Assembly (NCBI GenBank): GCA_033875255.1
Contig: JAWZSN010000010.1
Span: 62,001-126,000, forward strand
DNA: 64,000 nt
Reading direction: 5' to 3'
Source of the DNA: Marinimicrococcus sp033875255
GTDB lineage: Bacteria > Pseudomonadota > Alphaproteobacteria > Geminicoccales > Geminicoccaceae
Under the pieces are notes generated by a model. That model searched no databases, was not told where the DNA came from, and saw nothing but the letters and a program-made list of their open reading frames with translations. Position numbers and translations under genes: made by a program. The stretch's first letter is position 1; every line of letters starts with the position of its first letter. This document shows positions 18,500-27,959 of the stretch, one piece after another.

Positions 18500-19052
18500 C
18501 CGAGGCGGCCGCCTCCTTCAGCCAGCCCTCGACATAGGCGGCGAAGGAGCGGCCGCACTCGACCCGCCACACCGGCGCCTCGCCCGGGCGTGCCAGCACG
18601 ATGTCGGCCTTGGCGAGCAGCGTGCGGGTGGCGCTGCCGGCTGCGAAGGCGGCCTCGCGGAGGTCGAGCGGGCAGCCGGAGTTGATCACCTCCGCAGCCG
18701 AAGGCCCCTCGACCTCGAAGGCCACCTCGCGGTGCCCGACATCCACCAGCGCGTGGAACGTCTCCCCGAGCTCGCCGGCGATGGCGGCGGCGAGGTCCTC
18801 GCCCTCCTCCTCCGGCGCCAGCAGCAGCCATTCGTCGGGGCCGAGCCTCAGGCTCCGGCGCTCGCCCGTCGTGGTCATGCGGTTGATGTCCTGGTCGAGC
18901 CGGAACCCGGCCACGCTGCCGAGCCGGCTCGCCGCCGCCGGGCGGAGCCGCAGCGAGAAGCGCGTGCCGCGGGGCAGGCGGCGGACAGCGGCCGCCTCGC
19001 TCATGGCGCGGGGAGCTGCCTGGCGCTCCCGGACCTCCTTTGCCTCAAGCAC
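18483..19052 (-). CDS. soxG: Sarcosine oxidase gamma subunit
   Basis: 189 aa subunit of heterotetrameric sarcosine oxidase, structurally related to a GcvT fold. Recognisable features are FRLDQDINRMTTTGERRSLRLGPDEWLL and the HALVDVGHREVAFEVEGP and VINSGCPLDL segments. It is the last gene of the soxB-soxD-soxA-soxG order, and its start overlaps the end of soxA by 8 nt. Its 3' end overlaps gbcB on the other strand, so the two betaine transcription units run into each other without a terminator region. Confidence 0.92.
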   Translation of the reverse strand: MLEAKEVRERQAAPRAMSEAAAVRRLPRGTRFSLRLRPAAASRLGSVAGFRLDQDINRMTTTGERRSLRLGPDEWLLLAPEEEGEDLAAAIAGELGETFHALVDVGHREVAFEVEGPSAAEVINSGCPLDLREAAFAAGSATRTLLAKADIVLARPGEAPVWRVECGRSFAAYVEGWLKEAAASVSGRR

Positions 19053-22032
19053 GGACGCGCTCTCCTTCAGGATCGACGAAGACCGGTTCGACCACCCGCA
19101 CGGTGGTGAAGCCCGCGGGCGTGGTCACGTGAAGCTCGTGGCCCCTGCGCCCTCTGCCGCCGGCCACCAGCGCCAGGGCTATGGACCTGCCGCTGGCCTC
19201 GCTCCAGTAGCTCGACGTGACGTGGCCCAGCATGCGCATGGGCACGGGCTGGCCTGGATCCTCCACGATCTGGGCACCTTCCTCGAGCACGAGACCGGGA
19301 TCTTCCGTCAGCAGCCCGACGAGCTGGCGCCGGCCCTCCGCCACGATGTCGGGGCGGGAAAGCGAGCGCTTGCCCACGAAGTCGGGTTTGATCTTCGAGA
19401 CCATGCCGCCCAGGCCCAGATCGTCGGGGGTCACCGTCCCGTCCGTCTCCTGCCCGACGATGACGAAACCCTTCTCGGCGCGCAGCACGTGCATGGTCTC
19501 GGTGCCGTAGGGGGTGATGCCGAAACGCTGCCCCTGCTCGAACACCGCCTCCCAGACCTCGCGCGCATGAGCGGCGGGCACATTGATCTCGAAGCCCAGC
19601 TCGCCGGTGAAGGAGACGCGGAAGAGCCGGCAGGGCACGCCGCACACGCGCCCCAGCCGCACTGCCATGTGCGGGAAGCTCGCCGCGTCCATGTCGATGC
19701 CGTCTACCAGCGGCGCGATCACCTCGCGGGCCTTCGGCCCCTGCACGGCGATGGCCGCCCACTGCTCGGTGGTGGAGGTGAGGAACACGTCGAGATCCGG
19801 CCACTCGGTCTGGAGATAGTCCTCCATGTGCGAGAGCACCCGCGCAGCCCCGCCGGTGGTGGTGGTGACATGGAAGCGGTCGTCGGCGAGGCGCGCCACC
19901 ACGCCGTCGTCCATGACGAAGCCGTCCTCCTTGAGCATCAGCCCGTAGCGGCAGCGCCCCGGCGCCAGCTTGCTCCAGCCGTTGACGTAGAGCCGGTTCA
20001 TGAGCTCGGCGGCGTCCGGCCCCACCACCTCGATCTTGCCGAGCGTGGAGGCGTCGAAGATGCCCACGCTCTCGCGCACCGCCCGGCACTCGCGGGCCAC
20101 CGCCGCCCGCATGTCCTCGCCCGGCCGCGGGAAGTACCAGGCGCGGCGCCACAGCGAGACATTCTCGAAGATGGCCCCGTACTCCTCGGCCCAGGCGTCG
20201 AGCGGGGCGGTGCGCACCGGGTCGAAGAGCGCGCCTTTGCTCTGGCCGGCCAGCGCCCCGAAGCTCACCGGCGTGTAGGGCGGGCGGAAGGTGGTGGTGC
20301 CCACCCCCGGCACCGGCCTGTCCAGGATCGAGGCGACGAGGCTCAGGGCGTTCATGTTGGACGACTTGCCCTGGTCGGTGGCCATGCCGGTGGTGGTGTA
20401 GCGCTTGACGTGCTCGATGGACTCGAACCCCTCGCGCACGGCGAGCCCGATATCCTTGGCGGTGACGTCGTTCTGGAAGTCCACGAAGGCGCGCAGCTTT
20501 GCCGGGTCGGCGTCGGTGGGAAGGAGCGGGATGCCGGTGAAGCCCGCCGGCGTGGGCGAGGCGGCGAAGGCGCGCTCGCCGGGTGTGCCGGCCGCATCCG
20601 CGCCCGCCGCGTGGCCGTCCGCCAGCACGTCGGCCAGCTCGTAGACACCGCGCGCCGCCCCGGCCGAGCGCTCCGCCTGCACCGACGTGCCGGGCACGAA
20701 GGCGTCGATGGCGGGCTCGAAGCGGAGCCTGCCGCGCGACTGCGAGAAGAGATGCACCGCCGGCGTCCAGCCCCCCGACATGCCGACGCAGTCACAAGAA
20801 AGCACACGCCGCGAGCCTGCGCGCCCGTTCGCCCCGAGCGGCGCCACGACGAGGCCGCTCACCCGCTTCCTGCCTGCCGAGCCCACCACGGTATGGCCGG
20901 TGAGCACCTCGCAGCCCAGCGCGCGCAGCATCTCCGGACCCGCGCCGCATTCCTCCTCGGGCCGCAGGTCCACCAGCGTCACCTCGAGCCCGGCAGCCTT
21001 CGCGTCGGCGGCGGCGCGGTAGGCCGAGGCTCCGGTGGTGGCGAAGACGATGCGTCTGCCCGGCGCCACCCCGTATCGGTTGAGGTACACGCGCACGCTC
21101 TCGGCGAGCATGATCCCCGGCCGGTCGTTGTCGGCGAACACCAGCGGCCGCTCGTGGGCGCCGGTGGCCAGCACCACCTGCCTCGCCCGCACCTGCCAGA
21201 GCCGCTCGCGGGGAAGATGGGCCGGCGGCTCGCCCATGTGGTCGGTGACCCGCTCGAGCAGCGCCACATGGTTGTGGTTGTAGTAGCCGAAGGCGGTGGT
21301 GCGCGGCAGGATCTCGACGTTCTCGCGGGCCGCCAGCGTCTCCAGCGCACGGGCGCGCCAGGCATCCGCACTCATGCCGTCGATCAGCGCCGTGGTCTCG
21401 TGCAGCAGCAAGCCGCCGGGCTCGGCCTGCTCGTCGGCCAGAATCACGTGGCCGCCTTGCTCCGAGGCGGCCAGTGCCGCGGCCAGCCCCGCCGGGCCGG
21501 CCCCCACCACCAGCACCTCGCAATGCGCGTGAAGGTGCGCGTAGCGGTCGGGGTCCGCCGTCTCGGGGGCCCTGCCGAGCCCCGCCGCGGCGCGGATGCG
21601 CGGCTCGTAGAGCTTCTCCCAGAAGGAGCGCGGCCACATGAAGGTCTTGTAGTAGAAGCCCGCCACTAAGACCGGCGAGAGCAGGTCGTTGACCTCGCCC
21701 GCGTCGAGCTCGAGGGAGGGCCAGTGGTTCTGCGAGCCGGTCACCAGCCCGTCCACCGCCTCCACCATCGTGGCGCGGTTGTTCGGATCGTGCCGGCCCG
21801 GGCCGCGGTCCACCGAGAGCAGCGCGTTGGGCTCCTCCGAGCCATGGCTCAGGATGCCGCGCGGACGGTGGTACTTGAACGAGCGGCCCACCAGATGCCG
21901 GCCGTTGGCGAGCAGCAGCGATGCCGCCGTGTCGCCGGCGAAGCCTTCCAGCGCCGTGCCGTTGAAGCGGATCGAGAGCCTGCGGGCGCGGTCGATGCGG
22001 CCGCCGGTGGCGAGGCGGAAGGGCTGGCTCAT
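19045..22032 (-). CDS. soxA: Sarcosine oxidase alpha subunit
   Basis: 995 aa subunit carrying the NAD site and the folate-reacting domain of heterotetrameric sarcosine oxidase, which converts sarcosine to glycine plus one-carbon unit and H2O2. The N-terminal ferredoxin-like part contains RLSIRFNGTALEGFAGDTAAS and FKYHRPRGILSHGSEEPNAL. A dinucleotide-binding motif (VLVVGAGPAGLAAALAASEQ) lies near residue 175. The C-terminal roughly 400 residues are a GcvT-like aminomethyltransferase domain (GELGFEINVPA). Start at 22032 overlaps the soxD end by 4 nt. Confidence 0.96.
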   Translation of the reverse strand: MSQPFRLATGGRIDRARRLSIRFNGTALEGFAGDTAASLLLANGRHLVGRSFKYHRPRGILSHGSEEPNALLSVDRGPGRHDPNNRATMVEAVDGLVTGSQNHWPSLELDAGEVNDLLSPVLVAGFYYKTFMWPRSFWEKLYEPRIRAAAGLGRAPETADPDRYAHLHAHCEVLVVGAGPAGLAAALAASEQGGHVILADEQAEPGGLLLHETTALIDGMSADAWRARALETLAARENVEILPRTTAFGYYNHNHVALLERVTDHMGEPPAHLPRERLWQVRARQVVLATGAHERPLVFADNDRPGIMLAESVRVYLNRYGVAPGRRIVFATTGASAYRAAADAKAAGLEVTLVDLRPEEECGAGPEMLRALGCEVLTGHTVVGSAGRKRVSGLVVAPLGANGRAGSRRVLSCDCVGMSGGWTPAVHLFSQSRGRLRFEPAIDAFVPGTSVQAERSAGAARGVYELADVLADGHAAGADAAGTPGERAFAASPTPAGFTGIPLLPTDADPAKLRAFVDFQNDVTAKDIGLAVREGFESIEHVKRYTTTGMATDQGKSSNMNALSLVASILDRPVPGVGTTTFRPPYTPVSFGALAGQSKGALFDPVRTAPLDAWAEEYGAIFENVSLWRRAWYFPRPGEDMRAAVARECRAVRESVGIFDASTLGKIEVVGPDAAELMNRLYVNGWSKLAPGRCRYGLMLKEDGFVMDDGVVARLADDRFHVTTTTGGAARVLSHMEDYLQTEWPDLDVFLTSTTEQWAAIAVQGPKAREVIAPLVDGIDMDAASFPHMAVRLGRVCGVPCRLFRVSFTGELGFEINVPAAHAREVWEAVFEQGQRFGITPYGTETMHVLRAEKGFVIVGQETDGTVTPDDLGLGGMVSKIKPDFVGKRSLSRPDIVAEGRRQLVGLLTEDPGLVLEEGAQIVEDPGQPVPMRMLGHVTSSYWSEASGRSIALALVAGGRGRRGHELHVTTPAGFTTVRVVEPVFVDPEGERVRA

Positions 22033-22322
22033 CGCGGCTCCCCCCCGCCCGCGGACGGCCGCGGCGCTCCCATCTCGTAGGTGGCGAGGAAGCGGTCGCT
22101 GGCGGTATCGCGCAGCGCGTTGAACCAGCGGCGGCAGCCGTGCTGGTGCAGCCAGCGCTCGGCCTGCACGCCCTTGCGGTTGGTGCGCACGAACAGGAAC
22201 TCCGACCAGGCCTGGTCGTCGAGGCCGGCGGGCTCGGCCGGGCGCGCGATGTGCGCCTCGCCGCCGCAATGGAACTCGATCTCGGGGCGCGGGCCGCAAT
22301 AGGGGCAGGTCACGAGCAGCAT
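22029..22322 (-). CDS. soxD: Sarcosine oxidase delta subunit
   Basis: 97 aa small zinc-binding subunit of sarcosine oxidase. The zinc ligands are visible in CPYCGPRPEIEFHCGGEAH, with two Cys near residue 6-9, a His and Cys near 18-19 and a further His near 24. Downstream are the conserved RTNRKGVQAERWLHQHGCRRW and FNALRDTASDRF segments. It lies between soxB (10 nt gap) and soxA (4 nt overlap), the usual order for this complex. Confidence 0.95.
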   Translation of the reverse strand: MLLVTCPYCGPRPEIEFHCGGEAHIARPAEPAGLDDQAWSEFLFVRTNRKGVQAERWLHQHGCRRWFNALRDTASDRFLATYEMGAPRPSAGGGEPR

Positions 22323-22332
22323 GCGCGGGGCC

Positions 22333-23586
22333 TCAGTGCGCGACGGCGGCGGCCGCCGCCTCGTCGATGAGCCGGCCGGTGCGGAACCGGTCGAGGATGA
22401 AGGGGGCGTTGATCGGGTGGGGCTCGCCCTTCGCCAGGGTGTGGGCGAAGACGTGGCCCGAGCCGGGCGTGGCCTTGAACCCGCCTGTGCCCCAGCCGCA
22501 GTTGACGTAGAGCCCCGGCACCGGCGTCCTGCCGATGATCGGCGAGCGGTCGGGGGTGACGTCGACGATCCCGCCCCAGTTGCGCAGCATCCGCATGCGC
22601 GAGAATTGCGGGAAGATCTCGCAGATCGCCTCGAGCGTGTGGGTGGCGATGTGCAGCCCGCCCTGCTGGCTGTAGGAGACGTACTGGTCGGTGCCCGCAC
22701 CGATCACCAGCTCGCCCTTGTCCGACTGCGAGATGTAGGCGTGCACCGCGTTGGACATCACCACGCAGGGGAACACCGGCTTCACCGGCTCGGAGACCAG
22801 CGCCTGCAGGGGAAAGCTCTCCAGCGGCATGCGCACGCCGGCGCGCTCCATGATGACGCTGGTATGGCCCGCTGCCACCACGCCCACCCGCCTGGTGGCG
22901 ATGAAGCCGCGCGAGGTCTCGACACCTTCCACCGCACCGTCTGCGCCGCGGCGGATGCCCGTCACCTCGCAGTTCTGGATGATGTCGACGCCCATGGCGT
23001 CGGCGGCGCGCGCATAGCCCCAGGCCACGGCGTCGTGCCGGGCGGTGCCGCCCCGCCGCTGCAGGGCCGCCCCCATCACCGGGTAGCGGGCCTCCCTCGA
23101 GATGTTGAGCGGCGGGCAGAACTCCTTCGCCTGCTCCGGCGTCAGCCACTCATTGTCCACGCCGTTGAGCCGGTTGGCGTAGACGTGCTGCCTGAAGCTG
23201 CGCACGTCGTGGAGATTGTGCGCCAGCATCATCACGCCGCGCTGCGAGAACATGACGTTGTAGTTGAGATCCTGGGACAGCCCCTCCCAGAGCTTCACCG
23301 CGTGGTTGTAGAGGGCAGCACTCTCGTCGTAGAGATAGTTGGAGCGGATGATGGTGGTGTTGCGGCCGGTGTTGCCGCCGCCGATCCAGCCCTTCTCCAG
23401 CACCGCCACGTCGCGGATGCCGAACTCCTTGGCCAGGTAGTAGGCGGTGGCGAGCCCGTGCCCGCCGCCGCCCACGATCACCACCTCGTAGGACGACTTC
23501 GGCTCGGGGGCGCGCCACTGGCGCTCCCAGCCCTTGTGGCCCTTGAAGGCTTCCGAGATCAGCGTGCGGAAGGAAAAACGGCGCAT
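22333..23586 (-). CDS. soxB: Sarcosine oxidase beta subunit
   Basis: 417 aa catalytic flavoprotein subunit that oxidises sarcosine. The FAD-binding motif VVIVGGGGHGLATAYYLA is near residue 34, followed by VAVLEKGWIGGGNTGRNTT and RSNYLYDESAALYNHAVKLW. C-terminal family features are NWGGIVDVTPDRSPIIG and NCGWGTGGFKATPGSG. It is placed 13 nt after the dimethylglycine dehydrogenase-like gene, so the enzyme for dimethylglycine and that for sarcosine are encoded by one operon. Confidence 0.96.
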   Translation of the reverse strand: MRRFSFRTLISEAFKGHKGWERQWRAPEPKSSYEVVIVGGGGHGLATAYYLAKEFGIRDVAVLEKGWIGGGNTGRNTTIIRSNYLYDESAALYNHAVKLWEGLSQDLNYNVMFSQRGVMMLAHNLHDVRSFRQHVYANRLNGVDNEWLTPEQAKEFCPPLNISREARYPVMGAALQRRGGTARHDAVAWGYARAADAMGVDIIQNCEVTGIRRGADGAVEGVETSRGFIATRRVGVVAAGHTSVIMERAGVRMPLESFPLQALVSEPVKPVFPCVVMSNAVHAYISQSDKGELVIGAGTDQYVSYSQQGGLHIATHTLEAICEIFPQFSRMRMLRNWGGIVDVTPDRSPIIGRTPVPGLYVNCGWGTGGFKATPGSGHVFAHTLAKGEPHPINAPFILDRFRTGRLIDEAAAAAVAH

Positions 23587-23599
23587 CGGCGGAAGCCTC

Positions 23600-26110
23600 T
23601 CAGGCGCGCAGGCGCAGATTGTCCGGGTCGAAGGGCGATTCCGGGATCACCACGGCGCGCCGCTTCTCGCCCAGGATCGTGACCTCGAGCTCGGTGCCGG
23701 GCTCGTCCAGATCGGGGCGCACCATGCCCAGCGCCAGCGACTTGTCCACCCGCCAGCCATAGCCGCCCGAGGTGCAGCGGCCAACGAGCCTGCCGTCCTT
23801 GTGGATGGGCTCGGAGCCGCGCGCGTCGGCATCGGTGACGTCCAGGAGCTCCAGGGTCACCAGCCGGTTCGCCACACCGCGCTCCCGCCAGGCCAGCAGC
23901 GCCTCGCGGCCGAGGAAGTCGCCCTTCTCGGGGCGGACGAAGCGCTCGAGCGCCGACTCGTCGGCCGAGTACTCGATGGAGAGCTCGCGGGGCAGGCCGC
24001 GATACGACTTCTCGATGCGCATGGAGTCCATGGCGCGCATCCCGTAGGGGCGGATCCCGAAGGGCCGCCCCGCCTCCATGAGCAGGTCGAAGATGGTGGC
24101 CTGCATCTCGATGGGGTGATGCAGCTCCCAGCCCAGCTCGCCCACATAGTTGACGCGCAGCGCCCGGCTCCAGGCATGGCCCACGTCGATCGCCTTGCCG
24201 GTGAGCCAGGGGAAGGCCTCGTTGGAGAGGTCCGCGTCGGTGAGCTTCTGCAGCACGTCGCGGGCGTGCGGGCCCGCCAGCACCAGGACACCATGTTGCG
24301 TGGTGACCTTCTGCATCTCCACCGAGCCGTCGCGCGGCCGGGCCTTCTCCAGATAGTCCCAGTCGTGGCGCTCGGCCGAGCCCATGCCCACCATGTAGAA
24401 GCGCTCCGGGCCCTCGCGCAGGATGGTGAACTCGGAGCGCACCCCGCCATTGGCGGCCAACATGTAGGTGAGGGCGATGCGCCCGACCTTCTTCGGCAGG
24501 CGGTTGGTGGTGAGCCGGTCGAGGAAGGCCTCCGCACCCGGGCCGCTGATCTCGTACTTGGCGAACGGGCTCATGTCCTGCAGGCCCACCGCCTCGTGGA
24601 CGTGGCGCACCTCCTCGCCGACGAAGCCGAAATAGTTGGAGCGGCGGAAGCTCCAGCGCTCGCGCGGACGCTCGCCCGGTGCGGCGGGCGGGTGGTTCTC
24701 GTTGAGGAGAACCTCGGTCTTGTGGAGATCCGCCTCGTCCAGCCCGTAGCCCTCCGGCGCGAACCAGTTGGGCCGCTCCCAGCCGTAGGAGGCGCCGAAG
24801 ACCGCCCCCAGCGCCTTCATCCGCTCGTAGCACGGGGTCCGCCGCAGCGGCCGCGCCGCCGCCCGCTCCTCGTCGGGATAGTGGACGGTGAAGACGTTGG
24901 CGTAGGCCTCCTCGTTCTTGGCGCGCAGGAAGCCGCGCGTGGCATGGGCGCCGAAGCGGCGCGGGTCCACGCCGGTCATGTCGATGGAGGGCTCGCCCTC
25001 GGTGATCCACTCGGCGAGCTGCCAGCCGGCCCCGCCCGCCGCGGTGACCCCGAAGGAATGGCCCTCGTTGAGCCAGAAGTTCCTGAGCCCCCAGGCCGGG
25101 CCGATGATCGGGCTGCCGTCCGGCGTGTAGGCGATGGCGCCGTTATAGACCTGCTTGACGCCGACCTCGCCGAAGGCGGGAACCCGCTCCATGGCGGTCT
25201 CGATATGCGGGCCCAGCCGCTCGAGATCCTCCTGGAAGAGCTCGTACTCGGATTGCGGGTCCGGCCCGTCCACGTAGCAGACGGGAGCGCCCGTCTCGTA
25301 GGGGCCGAGGATGAACCCGCCGTTCTCCTCGCGCAGATACCAGGACGAGTCGGCCTCGCGCAGCACGCCCATCTCGGGCAGGCCCTGGCGGTGGCGCTCG
25401 AGGACCGCGGGGTGCGGCTCGGTGACGATGTACTGGTGCTCCACCGGGATCACCGGCAGGTCGAGCCCCACCATGGCGCCGGTCTGGCGGGCGAAGTTGC
25501 CGGTGGCGGAGACCACGTGCTCGGCCAGGATGTCGCCCTTGTCGGTGCGCACCAGCCACGCACCGTCGCGCTGCTGCTCGATGGCGGTGACGGTGGTGTG
25601 GCGCAGGATCGTGGCGCCGCGGGCGCGCGCTCCCTTGGCCATGGCCTGGGTGAGATCGGCGGGCTGGATGTAGCCGTCATCGGGGTGCTGGATGGCGCCG
25701 ATCAGGCCCTCGGTCTCGCAGAGCGGCCAGACCTCCTTCACCTGGGCAGGGCTCAGCACCCGGACATCGATGCCGATGGTCTCGGCGATGCCCTTGTAGG
25801 TCATGAACTCGTCCCAGCGGTCGCGGGTGCGGGCGAGGCGGATGTTGGAGACCCGCTTGAAGCCCACCGGCTGGCCGGTCTCCTCCTCGAGCGAGGCGTA
25901 GAGCTTCACCGAGTATTTGTGGATCTGCCCCACCGAGTAGCTCATGTTGAAGAGCGGCAGCAGGCCGGCCGCGTGCCAGGTGGAGCCGGAGGTCAGCTCC
26001 CTGCGCTCCACCAGCACCACGTCGCGCCAGCCCTTCCTGGCCAGGTGGTAGAGCGTGCCGACCCCCACCACGCCACCGCCGATGACGACCACCCGAGCCT
26101 GCGTTGCCAT
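23600..26110 (-). CDS. Dimethylglycine dehydrogenase/sarcosine dehydrogenase family flavoprotein
   Basis: 836 aa enzyme with the mammalian-type architecture. An N-terminal DAO domain has VVVIGGGVVGVGTLYHLARK near residue 6 and a covalent-FAD site GSTWHAAG near 42-49. A central FAO_M region and a C-terminal GcvT-like folate-binding domain (VGELGWELHHPI near 670) follow. In this cluster it is the best candidate for demethylating dimethylglycine to sarcosine, since sarcosine is handled by the adjacent soxBDAG. Sarcosine specificity cannot be excluded by sequence. It differs from the two-subunit DgcAB used by Pseudomonas. The upstream MRGGKTARC extension was rejected in favour of MATQARVVVIGGG. 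Confidence 0.9.
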   Translation of the reverse strand: MATQARVVVIGGGVVGVGTLYHLARKGWRDVVLVERRELTSGSTWHAAGLLPLFNMSYSVGQIHKYSVKLYASLEEETGQPVGFKRVSNIRLARTRDRWDEFMTYKGIAETIGIDVRVLSPAQVKEVWPLCETEGLIGAIQHPDDGYIQPADLTQAMAKGARARGATILRHTTVTAIEQQRDGAWLVRTDKGDILAEHVVSATGNFARQTGAMVGLDLPVIPVEHQYIVTEPHPAVLERHRQGLPEMGVLREADSSWYLREENGGFILGPYETGAPVCYVDGPDPQSEYELFQEDLERLGPHIETAMERVPAFGEVGVKQVYNGAIAYTPDGSPIIGPAWGLRNFWLNEGHSFGVTAAGGAGWQLAEWITEGEPSIDMTGVDPRRFGAHATRGFLRAKNEEAYANVFTVHYPDEERAAARPLRRTPCYERMKALGAVFGASYGWERPNWFAPEGYGLDEADLHKTEVLLNENHPPAAPGERPRERWSFRRSNYFGFVGEEVRHVHEAVGLQDMSPFAKYEISGPGAEAFLDRLTTNRLPKKVGRIALTYMLAANGGVRSEFTILREGPERFYMVGMGSAERHDWDYLEKARPRDGSVEMQKVTTQHGVLVLAGPHARDVLQKLTDADLSNEAFPWLTGKAIDVGHAWSRALRVNYVGELGWELHHPIEMQATIFDLLMEAGRPFGIRPYGMRAMDSMRIEKSYRGLPRELSIEYSADESALERFVRPEKGDFLGREALLAWRERGVANRLVTLELLDVTDADARGSEPIHKDGRLVGRCTSGGYGWRVDKSLALGMVRPDLDEPGTELEVTILGEKRRAVVIPESPFDPDNLRLRA

Positions 26111-26249
26111 GCCGTCCCCGCTTTCGATCAAATCCCGGCACCGGGCGGTCTTTCCGCCCCGCATCCACGGTCGCGAGCGGGCGCTGCCGCGTCTAGCGGC
26201 AAGCCGACCGGGACTGTCGTTTCTCCGTCATGCCGTCTCCCGCGAGCGG

Positions 26250-26267
26250 TTGCGGAATTTGTCGCAA
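26250..26267. promoter_or_regulatory. Inverted repeat between the dimethylglycine dehydrogenase-like gene and gbdR
   Basis: TTGCG (26250-26254) and CGCAA (26263-26267) form perfect 5-nt arms separated by 8 nt, in the 277-nt divergent gap between the two genes. It is about 140 nt from the dehydrogenase start and 120 nt from the regulator start. The position suits an AraC/GlxA-type activator site, but this is inferred from symmetry and location only. Confidence 0.35.
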
Positions 26268-26387
26268 GGCCCTGCATTCATACCGATTGACGCTCTGCCT
26301 GGGGCCGGCCGAGAGTGCGAGATTGACACCCTCGGGGCGCGTCTTGCGCACACGGGTCGTCCAACCGGCGTGCGGGACGCGTTGGCC

Positions 26388-27452
26388 ATGCAGGGAGTGG
26401 TACCTCAAGGCGCGGGAGCGGCAAGGACTCGCAGTTTCGGGTTCTTTCTCGTGCCGCAATTCTCGCTCGCCGCGTTCACCGCGGCGGTCGAGCCTCTGCG
26501 TCTGGCCAACCGGGCCGCCGGCCGGCCGCTCTACGCGTGGCAGCTCTTCTCGCGGACCGGCGAGGCGGTGGTCGCCTCCAGCAGCGTCGAGCTTCGGGTC
26601 GACGGCAGCTTTGCCGACGCCCGTCGCCTCGATGCGGCGGTCGTCTGCTCCGGCCTCGAAGTGCAGGCATACAGCCACCGCGAGCTCCTGGCGGCACTGC
26701 GCCGGCTTTCCTCCCACGGCGCGTCGGTCGGTGCCGTCTGCACCGGGACCCACGTCCTGGCCAAGGCCGGGCTGCTCGACGGCTACCGTGCCACCGTGCA
26801 CTGGGAGAACCATGCCGGCCTCGTGGCCGAGTTTCCGCATCTCGAGGTGAGCCAGGAGCTCTTCGAGATCGACCGCGGCCGCTTCACCTGCGCAGGGGGC
26901 GAGGCGGCAACCGACATGATGCTGTCGATCATCGCCCGCGATCACGGCGGCGAGCTGGCGGCCCAGGTGACCGACCAGCTCATCCATCATCGCATCCGCG
27001 AGCCCGGCGAGCGCCAGCGCATCAATCTGCGCACCCGCCTGGGCGTCGCCCACCCGAGGCTGCTCGAGGTGGTCGAGCTGATGGAGAGCCGCATCGAGGA
27101 GCCGCTGAGCTGCGCCGAGCTGGCAGCCGCGGTGGGTTCCTCGACGCGCCAGCTCGAGCGGCTGTTCTGCCGCTATCTCGGCAAGTCGCCGATGAAGCAC
27201 TATATCGGCCTTCGGCTGCAGCGCGCCCGCCAGCTCCTGCGCCAGACCAGCATGCCGATCCTGGCAGTGGCGCTGTCCTGCGGCTTTCCTACCGCGTCGC
27301 ATTTCTCCAAGAGCTATTTCGAGCATTTCGGCTGCTCGCCCAGCGCCGAGCGGCGGCGGGCGACGGCGGTGGCGCCGGCGCAACTCGCGCAGGCCAACGC
27401 GCCGCAGCATCCGGCAGAAGCGGTTGCAGAGCCCGTCGCAGCCCTGCTCTAA
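26388..27452 (+). CDS. gbdR: GbdR-like GlxA-family transcriptional activator
   Basis: 354 aa regulator with an N-terminal class-I-glutamine-amidotransferase-like (DJ-1/PfpI) sensing domain and a C-terminal AraC DNA-binding domain. N-terminal family segments are SFGFFLVPQFSLAAFTAAVE and the GAVCTGTHVLAKAGLLDG nucleophile-elbow region, which has a Cys. The helix-turn-helix part carries LSCAELAAAVGSSTRQLERL and AVALSCGFPTASHFSKSY. It is divergent from the dimethylglycine dehydrogenase/sarcosine oxidase operon and near gbcAB, matching GbdR, the glycine-betaine/dimethylglycine-responsive activator of this pathway. Ligand is inferred from context. Confidence 0.86.
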   Translation: MQGVVPQGAGAARTRSFGFFLVPQFSLAAFTAAVEPLRLANRAAGRPLYAWQLFSRTGEAVVASSSVELRVDGSFADARRLDAAVVCSGLEVQAYSHRELLAALRRLSSHGASVGAVCTGTHVLAKAGLLDGYRATVHWENHAGLVAEFPHLEVSQELFEIDRGRFTCAGGEAATDMMLSIIARDHGGELAAQVTDQLIHHRIREPGERQRINLRTRLGVAHPRLLEVVELMESRIEEPLSCAELAAAVGSSTRQLERLFCRYLGKSPMKHYIGLRLQRARQLLRQTSMPILAVALSCGFPTASHFSKSYFEHFGCSPSAERRRATAVAPAQLAQANAPQHPAEAVAEPVAALL

Positions 27453-27459
27453 GCGCCCG

Positions 27460-27478
27460 GTTCCCGGCTTGGGGGAAC
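27460..27478 (+). terminator. Possible terminator hairpin after gbdR
   Basis: GTTCCC (27460-27465) and GGGAAC (27473-27478) form a 6-bp perfect stem with a 7-nt loop, starting 8 nt after the regulator stop codon. There is no T run after it, so it would be a weak or factor-assisted terminator. Confidence 0.4.
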
Positions 27479-27959
27479 AATGCTATAGGATGATATGCGT
27501 TCGGGGGGCGGAAAACGATTAAGAAATATTACTTGTGGCGGCCGCTTGCGGTCCGGGCTATCTCCGGAGCGCGGCAACGAGCGCGATGCATCGGTTCCTG
27601 TTGGTAGGATGGCTGGAGGCAGCCGGCAGGACAGGGCCGGTGGGAGTCGCTCAAAAAAAGAACGCCGGGAAGGATGGTCTCCTTCCACGGCGGAAAAAAT
27701 TTCGGATAGGCAGCCTCAAACTGTGAGGCAGCTTCGTGGTAGACGCAGGGCGCCCGACGATCAATCGCCAATTTTGGTAAAATTCGTTCTTTTCCCCTGA
27801 TGATGGTCAGGGGAGCACTCCTATACGCCTGATGGGTGATATGGGGCTACACCCGACGGTCTGCCCGCGGACGGGCGGCCGCTTCGCCATTTCCAGCAGT
27901 CCCTCCGGCATGGCTTGCCTCCCTTGCGGCCGGTGAGCCCGGCAGCCTATGGCGGTGCC

